Part shown: positions 36,084-44,899 of the stretch, one piece after another
How positions within the stretch are numbered: position 1 is the stretch's first letter
Layout of the letters: each line of letters begins with the position of its first letter
DNA from: an uncultured bacterium
GTDB taxonomy: Bacteria; Cyanobacteriota; Vampirovibrionia; Gastranaerophilales; Gastranaerophilaceae
Length of the DNA stretch: 64,000 bases
Direction of reading: 5' to 3'
NCBI GenBank assembly: GCA_949292175.1
Contig: CASEYJ010000003.1
Span: 1-64,000, forward strand
Position numbers and translations under genes: made by a program
The notes under the pieces: generated by a model
The model's database searches: none
What the model was told of the DNA's origin: nothing
The model's input: only the letters and a program-made list of their open reading frames with translations

Positions 36084-36533
36084 ATGGAAGGCAATCAAGA
36101 AAATCAAGAGCAGACTAATCCCCAACAGAATACGCAAAACACAGCAACAAACAAAAACTCAGGGAAACGTCTTGCTGAGAAATCAAGAAAAAAATCTAAG
36201 CGACACAAACAAAAGATTGGGTTTTACTATTCTTTTCTAACGTTTGTCCTATTATTCTGCCTAGTCCAAGTTGGTTTTGGTGTAATTTTGAACGTGTCAA
36301 AAACCATTGCTTATAAAAGTAAAATTAACACAATGGAAAGAGTAAGAGATGAAGCTGAACAACTAAACAAAGATTTAAAGAGCGATATAAAACTCTTCTC
36401 AAAAACTTCAAGTTTGGAAGAAATTGCAAGAAATAATTTAAAAATGGCTGGTGACAAAGAGGTACTGGTTATAATTAATAATACACCTCAGCCACAACAA
36501 AACAACAAAAAGAAAAAACAGCACAAAAAATAA
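36084..36533 (+). CDS. FtsB/DivIC-like septum formation initiator protein
   Basis: 149 residues. A basic, Asn/Gln-rich cytoplasmic head (1-50) precedes one membrane segment (about 52-75). A coiled coil (SKINTMERVRDEAEQLNKDLK) follows, then LEEIARNNLKMAGDKEVLVII, the typical DivIC/FtsB ending. Such proteins join FtsL and FtsQ at the division site. The Lys/Gln-rich tail is extra. AGGAG lies upstream. Twelve bases later a TPR gene starts. Confidence 0.8.
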   Translation: MEGNQENQEQTNPQQNTQNTATNKNSGKRLAEKSRKKSKRHKQKIGFYYSFLTFVLLFCLVQVGFGVILNVSKTIAYKSKINTMERVRDEAEQLNKDLKSDIKLFSKTSSLEEIARNNLKMAGDKEVLVIINNTPQPQQNNKKKKQHKK

Positions 36534-36545
36534 GACGGAGAAAAT

Positions 36546-38123
36546 ATGCCGGAAAATGAAGAAATCATAAATTACATCAAGAGAGCTTTTGAACTAAAAG
36601 ATCAAGAATGCTACAAACAAGCTATTGAAATGCTCTATAAAGCATTAGCAATAGAGCCTGATAATAATGAGATTCTTTTCCAGATAGGAGAATTATATTT
36701 TCTTCTTCACAACTACCCTAGAGCAATCCAGTATCCGGAACAGATTTTAGAAAAAACTCCGGAACATGTTCCGTCACTAAAATTACTCAAAAATATATAC
36801 AATAACCAGATGGAATTTTTTTCAGCCAAAGAAATTGCAGAAAAAATCTTAAAACTGGAACCGTCTGAAGAAAATTTAGTGGGCTTAATAAACATATGCG
36901 GTCAGCTGGATTTACTTGACGATTTAAAAGAATACGGTTCTGAAATTGAAAAAAGTGATAAATGCCTATATGCATACGCTAATGCAAGCTATAAGAACGG
37001 CCATAACGAAGATACGATGACAAATATAAAAAAAGCACTGGCACTTAACCCAGACAATGGGGACTGTAAAATTCTTCTTGGGAAAATGTATTTTGATAAG
37101 AACGAATTGGATAAATCAAAAGAGATTTTTGACGAATTCGGAAACAATTCTAATAATCCTGAAGTGCTCAATTTTCAGGGGCTTTTTGCAATGGAAGAGG
37201 GCAACTTCATCAATGCAATTAAAGATTTTTCAAAAGCTTCTAATTTTAACAAAAAAAATCCAAAATATTTATACAATCTGGCAAACGCATACTTTTTAAA
37301 CGGCTGGTCAAAAGAATCTGAGTCAGCATACAAAAATGCTATTTGCTTAGCTCCTGAAAACCTTGATTACAGGTATTCACTGGCATATCTATACTATGAA
37401 TACAAAGAGTACGATAAAGCTAAAAAAGAAATTGAATTTATTCTTGAAACAAATGGGAAGCATTATGCTGCAAGAGTTTTGAAAGCTCTGCTACTGTACA
37501 AAGATAAGAACTATCTTGAAGCTGAACGCATTCTAAACTCAAATATTCAAGAAGGTTGCAAAGATGCTTTCACACTGTCTTCACTTGCTGAAATCGAACT
37601 TGAGCTTGGAAAATTTGATAAGGCAGAAGAACACTTACAAACAGTCATAAAAGAGAATCCGGACAACCTTGCGTATAAATGCGATCTTGGAGAAGTTTAT
37701 ATAAAACAAAAACTCTATGACAAAGCAATTAACCTTGCAAATGAAATCACAGAACAGAACGAAAATTATATTTCTGGAGATATTTTGGGAGCAAAGGCTT
37801 CATACCTTGGTGGAGATTTCGACAAGACAAAAGCATTTGCACAAGAAGCACTTTCTCTGGACATAAACTGTGCAGAAGGGTACTATTATTTGGCACTTGT
37901 AAGAGTAGAAGAAAAAGATTACGAAGAAGCTATCGAATGTATGAAACGTGCAATAACTTTTGATGTAACAAATGCCGCTTACTATGCAAAAATGGCAGAA
38001 ATTTACAAACAGCTTGGCGATATAAAAACAGCATTTGACTACGTAAAAGAAGCTGAAAACATTGATCCAGCTGAGGAATATAAAATACTATACAGAGAAT
38101 TTGCCGCACTAAATAGGAAGTAA
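36546..38123 (+). CDS. Tetratricopeptide-repeat protein
   Basis: 525 residues without signal peptide or membrane segment. From residue 1 to the end it is tandem 34-residue TPR units, for example YKQAIEMLYKALAIEPDN, NPKYLYNLANAYFLNG and YEEAIECMKRAITFD, about thirteen to fourteen repeats. It is probably a cytoplasmic scaffold. It starts 12 bp after the FtsB-like gene with GGAG in front, so it may act with the division or envelope machinery; partners are unknown. Confidence 0.88.
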   Translation: MPENEEIINYIKRAFELKDQECYKQAIEMLYKALAIEPDNNEILFQIGELYFLLHNYPRAIQYPEQILEKTPEHVPSLKLLKNIYNNQMEFFSAKEIAEKILKLEPSEENLVGLINICGQLDLLDDLKEYGSEIEKSDKCLYAYANASYKNGHNEDTMTNIKKALALNPDNGDCKILLGKMYFDKNELDKSKEIFDEFGNNSNNPEVLNFQGLFAMEEGNFINAIKDFSKASNFNKKNPKYLYNLANAYFLNGWSKESESAYKNAICLAPENLDYRYSLAYLYYEYKEYDKAKKEIEFILETNGKHYAARVLKALLLYKDKNYLEAERILNSNIQEGCKDAFTLSSLAEIELELGKFDKAEEHLQTVIKENPDNLAYKCDLGEVYIKQKLYDKAINLANEITEQNENYISGDILGAKASYLGGDFDKTKAFAQEALSLDINCAEGYYYLALVRVEEKDYEEAIECMKRAITFDVTNAAYYAKMAEIYKQLGDIKTAFDYVKEAENIDPAEEYKILYREFAALNRK

Positions 38124-38207
38124 GATTACATAGATAATCCTAAAAATTTGCCTTGCTTTAAAATATAAGTATAATGTAAATATTATTAGGGATTGAGAAG
38201 AGGAGAT

Positions 38208-38897
38208 ATGCCACATATGAATTTGAAAAAGATATTATGCACCTTGGCCGTTGCACAAATGATAATGACGCTGCCGGCATACTCAAAAAGCAAACTTGAT
38301 GACTACATTATTCCGGCAAATTTTCCAAAACAATATACTAAAGAATACATAGAAAAAATAACTCCGGTATATAAAGCCACAGGGAAAGATCCGCTCATTT
38401 ACGTAGCACTGGATATGTTGAAGGGAACCAACGGAGAATTTTCAAGAAACGCAATTTTAGGGAATAACTTGTCACAAAGACCAGTCAAAATAGAGTTCAA
38501 AGACTTGGCTGAAATTAATCCAGAGTATAAATCATTTGATGCATTAGGTTGGAAAAAAGGTAAAAACTTGTTTATCTATATTAATCCACGCCACAAAGAT
38601 GCACCGCCTGGAGCCATTGCAGCGTTATTATCTCACGAAGCACTGCACCAAGATGAATACAACTCTTTAGCAGAAGAAACATACGCCTGGACAATGGAAG
38701 CTGCAGTTTGGTGTGAAATTTTAAGAATATACCCTGAAAGTGATGAAAACTTACACCCACTTGTAACAAGAGAAAACACACTGAAAAAATTATTTGAAAA
38801 AGGAAACTATTCCAACAAATATATTAAAAAGACAGTACACTCAAACTCAGGCTATAAAAATCTTCCGTCAACATCACCGGGATTTGAGGATTTATAA
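38208..38897 (+). CDS. Exported protein with HExxH motif, putative zinc peptidase
   Basis: 229 residues; 38208 is used, though 38217 (MNLKKILC) has better spacing from AGGAG and starts a cleaner signal peptide. The mature part has SHEALHQDE with H143, E144 and H147, the zincin motif, and acidic residues about ten further on (LAEETYAW) that could be the third ligand. No known peptidase family is recognised. The C-terminal 40 residues are polar. A good -10 (TATAAT near 38170) precedes it, and a terminator follows. Confidence 0.65.
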   Translation: MPHMNLKKILCTLAVAQMIMTLPAYSKSKLDDYIIPANFPKQYTKEYIEKITPVYKATGKDPLIYVALDMLKGTNGEFSRNAILGNNLSQRPVKIEFKDLAEINPEYKSFDALGWKKGKNLFIYINPRHKDAPPGAIAALLSHEALHQDEYNSLAEETYAWTMEAAVWCEILRIYPESDENLHPLVTRENTLKKLFEKGNYSNKYIKKTVHSNSGYKNLPSTSPGFEDL

Positions 38898-38903
38898 AAC
38901 AGC

Positions 38904-38934
38904 AAAGAGTCCGAAACAAAAATTCGGACTCTTT
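38904..38934 (+). terminator. Terminator after the HExxH gene
   Basis: AAAGAGTCCGAA paired with TTCGGACTCTTT, a 12-bp perfect stem with a short A-rich loop. Confidence 0.88.
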
Positions 38935-39022
38935 ACTTTATGAAAAGTTCAAATCTGAAAGGTAATCTTAATACAACAAAACCCCTTACACACTAATCCT
39001 CCTAACCTACTAAAAAAGTCTA

Positions 39023-39051
39023 TTGATTAAAAAAATTCCTTGATGTTAAAT
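39023..39051 (+). promoter_or_regulatory. Promoter abutting the ctpA-type gene
   Basis: TTGATT (39023-39028), 17 bp, TTAAAT (39046-39051), ending 7 bases before the ATG at 39058. Confidence 0.5.
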
Positions 39052-39057
39052 ATTGGT

Positions 39058-40287
39058 ATGAAGAGAAAAGAGTTATATATATTCATAGTCATGGTTCTGG
39101 TTTTGTTCGGTTTGAACAAAGTCTTTATGAATGCCAACAATCCAATTTACGATTCAACGGAAGAAATGGTAAACCACGATTACGTTTCATCTCAAAAACT
39201 CTTTGAAAATGTTTGGAGTGTAACCAAGACTGATTATTATGATGCCTCAATGAATCATCAAGTATGGAGTCGTTGGAAAGAGCATTATGAAGGTAAAATA
39301 AAAACTGATGAAGATGCAAAAGTTGCAATCGACACAATGCTAGCGAGCTTAAACGATCCATACTCAAGGTTTATGGACAAAGCAGAGTATAATGATCAAA
39401 ACACATCCATTGACTCAAAAATTAGCGGTATAGGCGTAAATATCGCAAATATAGCAGGGAAAATTCATATTATTAATGTTATAGAAGGGACACCTGCAGA
39501 ATCCGCTAACCTCCAAGCCGGAGATATCATACTTGATATCGACCACAAGGATGCAAGCGGTCTTTCGGTTGCAGAAATTGCAAACCTTGTAAGAGGCCCT
39601 GAAAATACAACCGTACAGCTAACTATTCTTAGAAATAACGACAAATTTGTAAAAAAAGTTGTACGAAAAGAAATAAAAATTAAGACTGTAAAAAGTAACG
39701 TAGAAAACAACATTGGTTACATACAAATAACAAGTTTCATCGGGTCTACGACACCTAATGAATTTCTTGAAGCAATGGAAAAAACAAAGAAAGCAGAAGG
39801 ACTGGTAATTGACCTTAGAGGAAACACAGGCGGACTGCTTCCAAACGCAATATTCATTGCAAACCTGTTTATTCCTGAAGGGAAAATCGTAAGTATCGTC
39901 GGCAGAAACGGTTACAAATATGACATTCAAGCCCAAGAAACAGATTTCAACATAACAAAACCGGTAGTAGTACTTGTTGACGGAGGAAGCGCAAGTGCAA
40001 GTGAAATCCTTTCAGGAGCTTTAAAAGACTATCATAGAGCAAAACTTGTCGGAACAAGAACTTTCGGTAAAGGTATGGTTCAAAAGATTATTCCGCTTGA
40101 AAATGAAACAGGATTAAACTTAACCGTTGCAAAATACTTAACACCAGCCGGAACAGATATTAACAAAAAAGGTATAAAACCCGACGTTGAAGTACAGTTC
40201 ACAGAGAAAAACATAAGAAACCGTGAAGATGTACAGTTACAAACCGCTAAAAATATGCTCTCAAAAATGATAAGTCAGAACAAATAG
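39058..40287 (+). CDS. S41-family carboxyl-terminal processing peptidase
   Basis: 409 residues from 39058; an earlier in-frame ATG at 39040 would sit inside the predicted -10 region. One N-terminal membrane anchor (about 5-22), a PDZ domain (about 105-190, GIGVNIANIAG, IEGTPAESANLQAGDIIL) and the protease domain. The nucleophile serine lies in GGSASASEILSG and the base lysine in TFGKGMVQK. It is a periplasmic protease that trims or degrades proteins from the C-terminus. Confidence 0.92.
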   Translation: MKRKELYIFIVMVLVLFGLNKVFMNANNPIYDSTEEMVNHDYVSSQKLFENVWSVTKTDYYDASMNHQVWSRWKEHYEGKIKTDEDAKVAIDTMLASLNDPYSRFMDKAEYNDQNTSIDSKISGIGVNIANIAGKIHIINVIEGTPAESANLQAGDIILDIDHKDASGLSVAEIANLVRGPENTTVQLTILRNNDKFVKKVVRKEIKIKTVKSNVENNIGYIQITSFIGSTTPNEFLEAMEKTKKAEGLVIDLRGNTGGLLPNAIFIANLFIPEGKIVSIVGRNGYKYDIQAQETDFNITKPVVVLVDGGSASASEILSGALKDYHRAKLVGTRTFGKGMVQKIIPLENETGLNLTVAKYLTPAGTDINKKGIKPDVEVQFTEKNIRNREDVQLQTAKNMLSKMISQNK

Positions 40288-40298
40288 CATAATTAAAA

Positions 40299-41951
40299 CT
40301 AGCTATAATCAGACTTCAAAAACTTATCTAATAAAATTGGAACATATTTTGAATGTAAGGCCGAAAAATCAAATACAAATTCATTAAATCCTGCCTTATG
40401 AAGCTTTTCAACATCCTCAAAATCTTCAAGTACTTTATCTTCAAACATGTGCATTCTACAAAAACCATCACACGTGAATGGGAAAACTTTATCCAAGAAT
40501 GGATCACGCAATGCAAACCCGCCTCTGTGACAAGGAGCTTTGCACGAAAGTCTTGAGATGATTGCACTATCATTATTCAACGGACATAACCCTAAGCTTG
40601 GAACTCGAATATTGCCTGCTATTGTATATTTTTTATTTGCAATAACATGCTTAAGCTTTTTCGCTGTCAAGATTGCGCTTTCCATATCCTTAAAAGATGT
40701 AAAATCAATTGTTGTAATAGGAGCTAAGTTATTTAAACACTTAATAGACATACTATTCAACAAATTAATTCCCTGTCCAATTTCAATAGGAATATGATTT
40801 ATATCATTATCGTTTATAAACGCCCAAAAATAACCGATATTGTTAATTATTACGCTATCCGGCTCAGGATCATTAAGCATAAGCTGTTTCCCGTATTCAA
40901 ACACCCTGTCAAAATCTCTTTCAATCAAAATCCTTGGTGTCGAAAGCTGGAATTTTATATCGTGCTTAGCACAAAACTTTTTAACTTTCGTAATGATTTC
41001 ACTAAAACTACTTGTAGATAAGTCAGAAGTAGAAAGGATTTCACCATATTCAATTGAATAAACGGGATTTGAACCTATTTTTTTAATATATTTTTCAAGT
41101 TCTTTTAGCTGTGCAAGCTCAGACAACCGGAGATTTATTTTAAAATCATCTCTCTTTTGGTAATCAATTTCCTTATTAATCTTTGTTCTGTGGATACCCC
41201 ACTCAAAATTCTCAATATTTCTGCTAAACTTAAAATCTTTTCCATCAGCGCAAATCATTTCTCCCGAAAAATGGTTTGTCTGGTAAATACTTTTTCTTAC
41301 ATGTTTAAACGGAAGTTTTTGGTTTTTAAAGAGTTTAGGCTTATCCAATATTTTTTGAATCAGCTCAATGGCTTCAAGAATTTCTTCCGAATTAGCAAAC
41401 TTCCCTTTGATAATAACCTTATCAATCGCACCTGATTTTTTGATATCTTCCGCACAATAAGGCAAGTTGTCGGTATCAATTGCAAGAGGTAACTTTGTAT
41501 ATTTTTTTATTTTTTCAATATTTTTCATATAGATTTCTTCAGTAATAATAATTTCATCAACCTTGTGGAAACTATTCAAAAAATCTATACCTGAAAGATT
41601 ATGGATATCAAAATAAGAATCTGCAATAACTTTAAACGGCAAATTAAAAACCTTGATAGCTTCAAGAATCGCAAAACTATTAATAAAAATTCCATCAATT
41701 CCTGCTGTTTTTAAGAACTTAAGCATTTTCTTTATTTCAGGAAGATTTTCTTCCGTGATATCATGCTTAAAATTTATATAAATAGCGGATTTGTTAGCTC
41801 TCGCTGCTTCAACAAATTCTTTTACATACTCAAAATTATTGTTGAGAAATCTTTTGTAATAAACATAATAATCCCGACAAGCAGTAGAAGACGCAAAAAC
41901 ATTAATATCCTCTGGCTTTTTTACAGGAGCAACAATCTTAATCTCTTTCAT
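40299..41951 (-). CDS. U32-family peptidase-like protein
   Basis: 550 residues. The C-terminal part holds the U32 cysteine signature (CPLNN, LSCKAPCHRGGFALRD, FTCDGFCRMHMF, about 440-500), which in relatives binds an iron-sulfur cluster. A TIM-barrel-like N-terminal half contains INFKHDITEENL and ITEEIYMKNIEKI. Relatives include collagenase-like and tRNA or ubiquinone hydroxylation factors, so peptidase activity is not certain. No Shine-Dalgarno: the -10 TATAAT (41958-41963) is 6 bases before ATG. Confidence 0.78.
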   Translation of the reverse strand: MKEIKIVAPVKKPEDINVFASSTACRDYYVYYKRFLNNNFEYVKEFVEAARANKSAIYINFKHDITEENLPEIKKMLKFLKTAGIDGIFINSFAILEAIKVFNLPFKVIADSYFDIHNLSGIDFLNSFHKVDEIIITEEIYMKNIEKIKKYTKLPLAIDTDNLPYCAEDIKKSGAIDKVIIKGKFANSEEILEAIELIQKILDKPKLFKNQKLPFKHVRKSIYQTNHFSGEMICADGKDFKFSRNIENFEWGIHRTKINKEIDYQKRDDFKINLRLSELAQLKELEKYIKKIGSNPVYSIEYGEILSTSDLSTSSFSEIITKVKKFCAKHDIKFQLSTPRILIERDFDRVFEYGKQLMLNDPEPDSVIINNIGYFWAFINDNDINHIPIEIGQGINLLNSMSIKCLNNLAPITTIDFTSFKDMESAILTAKKLKHVIANKKYTIAGNIRVPSLGLCPLNNDSAIISRLSCKAPCHRGGFALRDPFLDKVFPFTCDGFCRMHMFEDKVLEDFEDVEKLHKAGFNEFVFDFSALHSKYVPILLDKFLKSDYS

Positions 41952-41957
41952 AGGGTT

Positions 41958-41986
41958 ATTATAATTCTTTTTTCAAGATTAAGCAA
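41958..41986 (-). promoter_or_regulatory. Promoter abutting the U32 gene
   Basis: On the minus strand TTGCTT (41981-41986), 17 bp, TATAAT (41958-41963). It overlaps the stop of comM. Confidence 0.6.
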
Positions 41987-43517
41987 GCATATTTTGATTA
42001 AAAACACGATATTGAAGAGCCTGCATAAGATGTGCTTGTTGAATATTTTCAGCACCATCAAGATCCGCAATAGTCCTTGCAAGCTTCAAAACTCTGTCAT
42101 ACCTGCGACCCGACAGTTGATATTTTACAATTGCAGCCCTAAAAAGTTCCTCTGAAGCACTGTCGATAGCACAATATTTTTTTATAAGCTTCGGAGTCAA
42201 CTCAGAATTTGTCAAAATACCATCATCTTTGTATCGTTCAACCTGAATTTGACGAGCCTTAATAACTCTTTCTCTAATCTGAGAAGAAGACTCCTCAACG
42301 CTGCGGCAATTTAAAAGTTCATCAGAAGACAATCTTGGCACATCAATCTGAATATCAATTCTATCTAACAAAGGCCCTGAAAGTCTTGCAAGATAACGCT
42401 GAATTTGAAAATCCGAACAAGTACAAGTTTTTTCTTTATCACCCAGATAACCGCACGGACAAGGATTCATTGCGCCCAGCAACAGGAATTTTGCAGGATA
42501 CTTAACCGAATGTTTTGTTCTTGAAATAACAATATTATTATCCTCCAGCGGCTGCCTCAAAACTTCAAGCACGGCTCTCGGGAATTCAACCATCTCGTCT
42601 AAAAACAAAACTCCACGATGAGCAAGCGTAATTTCTCCGGGCTTAGGATTAACACCACCACCAATAATACCATTAGCAGACGCCGTATGATGGACAGGTC
42701 GAAACGGGCGCTTCGTCATAAGAGGTTCATCCGAAGACAAAAGCCCGCACACACTATAAATCTTGGTTAATTCTAAAGCCTCTGACAACTCTAAAGGGGG
42801 CAAAATAGAAGAAAAGCATTTTGCCATCAAAGTTTTTCCTGATCCCGGAGGACCCATCATAAGAATATTATGTCCACCCGCTGCCGCAATCTCTAAAGCT
42901 CTTTTAGCCTTCTGCTGACCTTTTACATCTTTAAAATCATACAAAAAATCTTTCTCTAAACCTTTTTCAAGATAATCCCTAACGTTAACTACGACAGGTA
43001 AAAGAGGATTTTCAGTAAAATGCGCAACTACATCAGCAAGGGTTTGCGCACCATATACATTCATCCCCTCAACGAGCGCGGCCTCTTTGGCATTATCAGC
43101 AGGGACAATAACATTTTTTATCCCAAAATCCTTCAACCCTAAAACTAAAGGAAGAACACCACTTACACCTCTTAAGCTTCCATCAAGCGATAACTCGCCA
43201 ATAAATGCATAATCTTTAACCTTATCAGGCTCAATAACTCCTTCTTCTACCTGAATTCCAACTGCTATTGGGAGGTCAAAATTAGTACCCTCTTTTTTCA
43301 AATCAGCAGGTGCAAGATTTACGACAATTCGTCTTGACGGGAAAGTTAAATTTGAATTTCTCGATGCAGATTTAACCCTATCTCTGGCTTCGTTTACAGC
43401 CGCATCCGGCAAACCTACAATTGATATCCCGGGCAGGGAATTTACCACATCCACCTCGACATCAACTTTATAAGCATTTAAACCAATTACTGTCGCCGTT
43501 GTAACCTTATTTACCAT
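41979..43517 (-). CDS. comM: YifB/ComM family Mg-chelatase-like AAA ATPase
   Basis: 512 residues. An N-terminal Lon-protease-like fold (GLNAYKVDVEVDV, IVGLPDAAVNEARDRVKSA) precedes an AAA+ domain with Walker A GPPGSGKTLMAK (about 223-234) and Walker B ~GVLFLDEMVEF. CPCGYLGD and CTCS cysteines follow. ComM is a hexameric helicase that extends branch migration during natural transformation, so competence is possible but not shown. Its ATG is 6 bases after a TATAAT. Confidence 0.93.
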   Translation of the reverse strand: MVNKVTTATVIGLNAYKVDVEVDVVNSLPGISIVGLPDAAVNEARDRVKSASRNSNLTFPSRRIVVNLAPADLKKEGTNFDLPIAVGIQVEEGVIEPDKVKDYAFIGELSLDGSLRGVSGVLPLVLGLKDFGIKNVIVPADNAKEAALVEGMNVYGAQTLADVVAHFTENPLLPVVVNVRDYLEKGLEKDFLYDFKDVKGQQKAKRALEIAAAGGHNILMMGPPGSGKTLMAKCFSSILPPLELSEALELTKIYSVCGLLSSDEPLMTKRPFRPVHHTASANGIIGGGVNPKPGEITLAHRGVLFLDEMVEFPRAVLEVLRQPLEDNNIVISRTKHSVKYPAKFLLLGAMNPCPCGYLGDKEKTCTCSDFQIQRYLARLSGPLLDRIDIQIDVPRLSSDELLNCRSVEESSSQIRERVIKARQIQVERYKDDGILTNSELTPKLIKKYCAIDSASEELFRAAIVKYQLSGRRYDRVLKLARTIADLDGAENIQQAHLMQALQYRVFNQNMLA

Positions 43518-43523
43518 AAATTG

Positions 43524-43556
43524 ATTATATCATAATTAACAACTTTATGCTATAAT
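43524..43556. promoter_or_regulatory. Divergent promoter pair between comM and GT9, both abutting start codons
   Basis: Minus strand: TATAAT at 43524-43529, 6 bases before the comM ATG. Plus strand: TGCTATAAT at 43548-43556, 6 bases before the GT9 ATG. The whole intergenic gap is 45 bp. Confidence 0.65.
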
Positions 43557-43562
43557 TCGAAT

Positions 43563-44558
43563 ATGGATAAGAATATTTTAGCAATAAATTTTGGCGGAAT
43601 CGGCGATGAAATATTTTTTCTGCCTACATTAATTTCGTTAAAAAAAGAATTTCCAAATTCTAAGATTACTCTTGCACTTGAACCAAGAAGCAAAAGCGTA
43701 AAAGATTTAACAGATATCATTGACGACCTGTTTTTGATTGATATAAAAGGAAAAAACAAATACATTGAACTATTAAAACTTGTCTTTCTTGCACGAAAAG
43801 GCAAATTCGATATAGCAATCTCTTCAGGCGGAAATAAATTTATAAGTATATTACTATGGCTTACCGGAATAAAAGAAAGATACGGTTATGATACTGGCGC
43901 TTTGAGCCAAAAACTTTTGACAAAAACCGTAAAATTAAACAAAGATCAATATGCTTGTGCAATGTACCACGACTTAGTGAAACCACTCACAAACCATAAA
44001 ACAGAACTTCCGGAAGTTAATATTACACCACAACCTAAAAGACAAAATACTATACTCATCCACCCCGGAGTGAGCAAAATGAGTGTTCAAAAGGGTTGTA
44101 TCAAAACAATAGGACCTGAAGTTTGGGCGAAAACCATTGATTTGTTGGTTCAAAACGGAAAACACGTTATCCTCGCAGGAGGCCCTGACGACAACGAATG
44201 TATTGAAACAATTTTGAAAACAATAAACAGCAAAGACTCAGAAAACTTTGAAAATTACTACGGCAAAACACGTTCAATGAAAGATCTTGGAGAACTCATC
44301 TCCAGTGCTGAAAAGTTTATCTGTTCAGACTCTGCACCTTTGCACGTTGCTGTTGCATTAAAAACAAAAACTTATGTTATATTCGGTCCAACCGATGACA
44401 AAAAACTTATTCCTCAATCAGACGATGTTGTTGCGATTAAAGCTTCTGATAATTGTCCTCTTAAACCATGCCTGTGGGAGAGAAGACTAACTACTTGTGA
44501 AAGCTTGGATTGCTTAAAAATTACGGCAGAAGACATCGCCGCAAGGGTTTTAAATTAG
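43563..44558 (+). CDS. Family 9 glycosyltransferase (heptosyltransferase type)
   Basis: 331 residues, two Rossmann-like domains. N-terminal INFGGIGDEIFFLPTL is the acceptor-side loop. ILIHPGVSKMSVQ, VILAGGPDDNECI, the FICSDSAPLHVAVALKT box and YVIFGPTD in the C-terminal half are typical of WaaC/WaaF/RfaF-like GT-B enzymes. It may add a heptose-like sugar to lipopolysaccharide core. No Shine-Dalgarno; predicted leaderless. Confidence 0.88.
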   Translation: MDKNILAINFGGIGDEIFFLPTLISLKKEFPNSKITLALEPRSKSVKDLTDIIDDLFLIDIKGKNKYIELLKLVFLARKGKFDIAISSGGNKFISILLWLTGIKERYGYDTGALSQKLLTKTVKLNKDQYACAMYHDLVKPLTNHKTELPEVNITPQPKRQNTILIHPGVSKMSVQKGCIKTIGPEVWAKTIDLLVQNGKHVILAGGPDDNECIETILKTINSKDSENFENYYGKTRSMKDLGELISSAEKFICSDSAPLHVAVALKTKTYVIFGPTDDKKLIPQSDDVVAIKASDNCPLKPCLWERRLTTCESLDCLKITAEDIAARVLN

Positions 44559-44569
44559 CTTTGTAACTA

Positions 44570-44598
44570 TTGACAATAAGTTATGTATTTCGTATTAT
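44570..44598 (+). promoter_or_regulatory. Promoter of tRNA-Cys
   Basis: TTGACA (44570-44575), 17 bp, TATTAT (44593-44598), ending 10 bases before the tRNA. Confidence 0.75.
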
Positions 44599-44608
44599 AG
44601 AGGAACAA

Positions 44609-44680
44609 GGCGACATGGCCAAGTGGTAAGGCAGGAGCCTGCAAAGCTCTTATCCCCCAGTTCGAATCTGGGTGTCGCCT
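44609..44680 (+). tRNA. tRNA-Cys (GCA)
   Basis: A cloverleaf with acceptor GGCGACA/TGTCGCC, D-arm GCCAAGTGGTAAGGC, anticodon stem GGAGC/GCTC(T) with loop CTGCAAA (anticodon GCA at 44641-44643), T-arm with TTCGAAT and discriminator U, as expected for tRNA-Cys. CCA is not encoded. A T-run follows. Confidence 0.95.
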
Positions 44681-44744
44681 TTTTTTATTGCTTAACAGAG
44701 GGGTTTTTTTTTAGGTAATAGGTTAGGCAATTTTCCGATAATAC

Positions 44745-44817
44745 GGGCGATTGGCGCAGTTGGTAGCGCACTTGAACGACATTCAAGGGGTCACAAGTTC
44801 GAGCCTTGTATCGCCCA
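44745..44817 (+). tRNA. tRNA-Val (GAC) with C at position 33
   Basis: Acceptor GGGCGAT/ATCGCCC, D-arm GCGC/GCGC, T-arm ACAAG/CTTGT with TTCGAGC, discriminator A. The anticodon stem CTTGA/TCAAG closes loop ACGACAT, giving anticodon GAC (44778-44780). Position 33 (44777) is C where U is almost universal, and position 32 is A. CCA is not encoded. A terminator follows. Confidence 0.88.
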
Positions 44818-44825
44818 ATTTAAAT

Positions 44826-44849
44826 AGGACCTTAACGGGTCTTTTTTTT
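44826..44849 (+). terminator. Terminator after tRNA-Val
   Basis: GACC/GGTC stem followed by eight T. Confidence 0.7.
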
Positions 44850-44899
44850 GTTGCTGGCTTCACTGAAAATTTTATTAACCATATTTATAAGCAAAAGAA

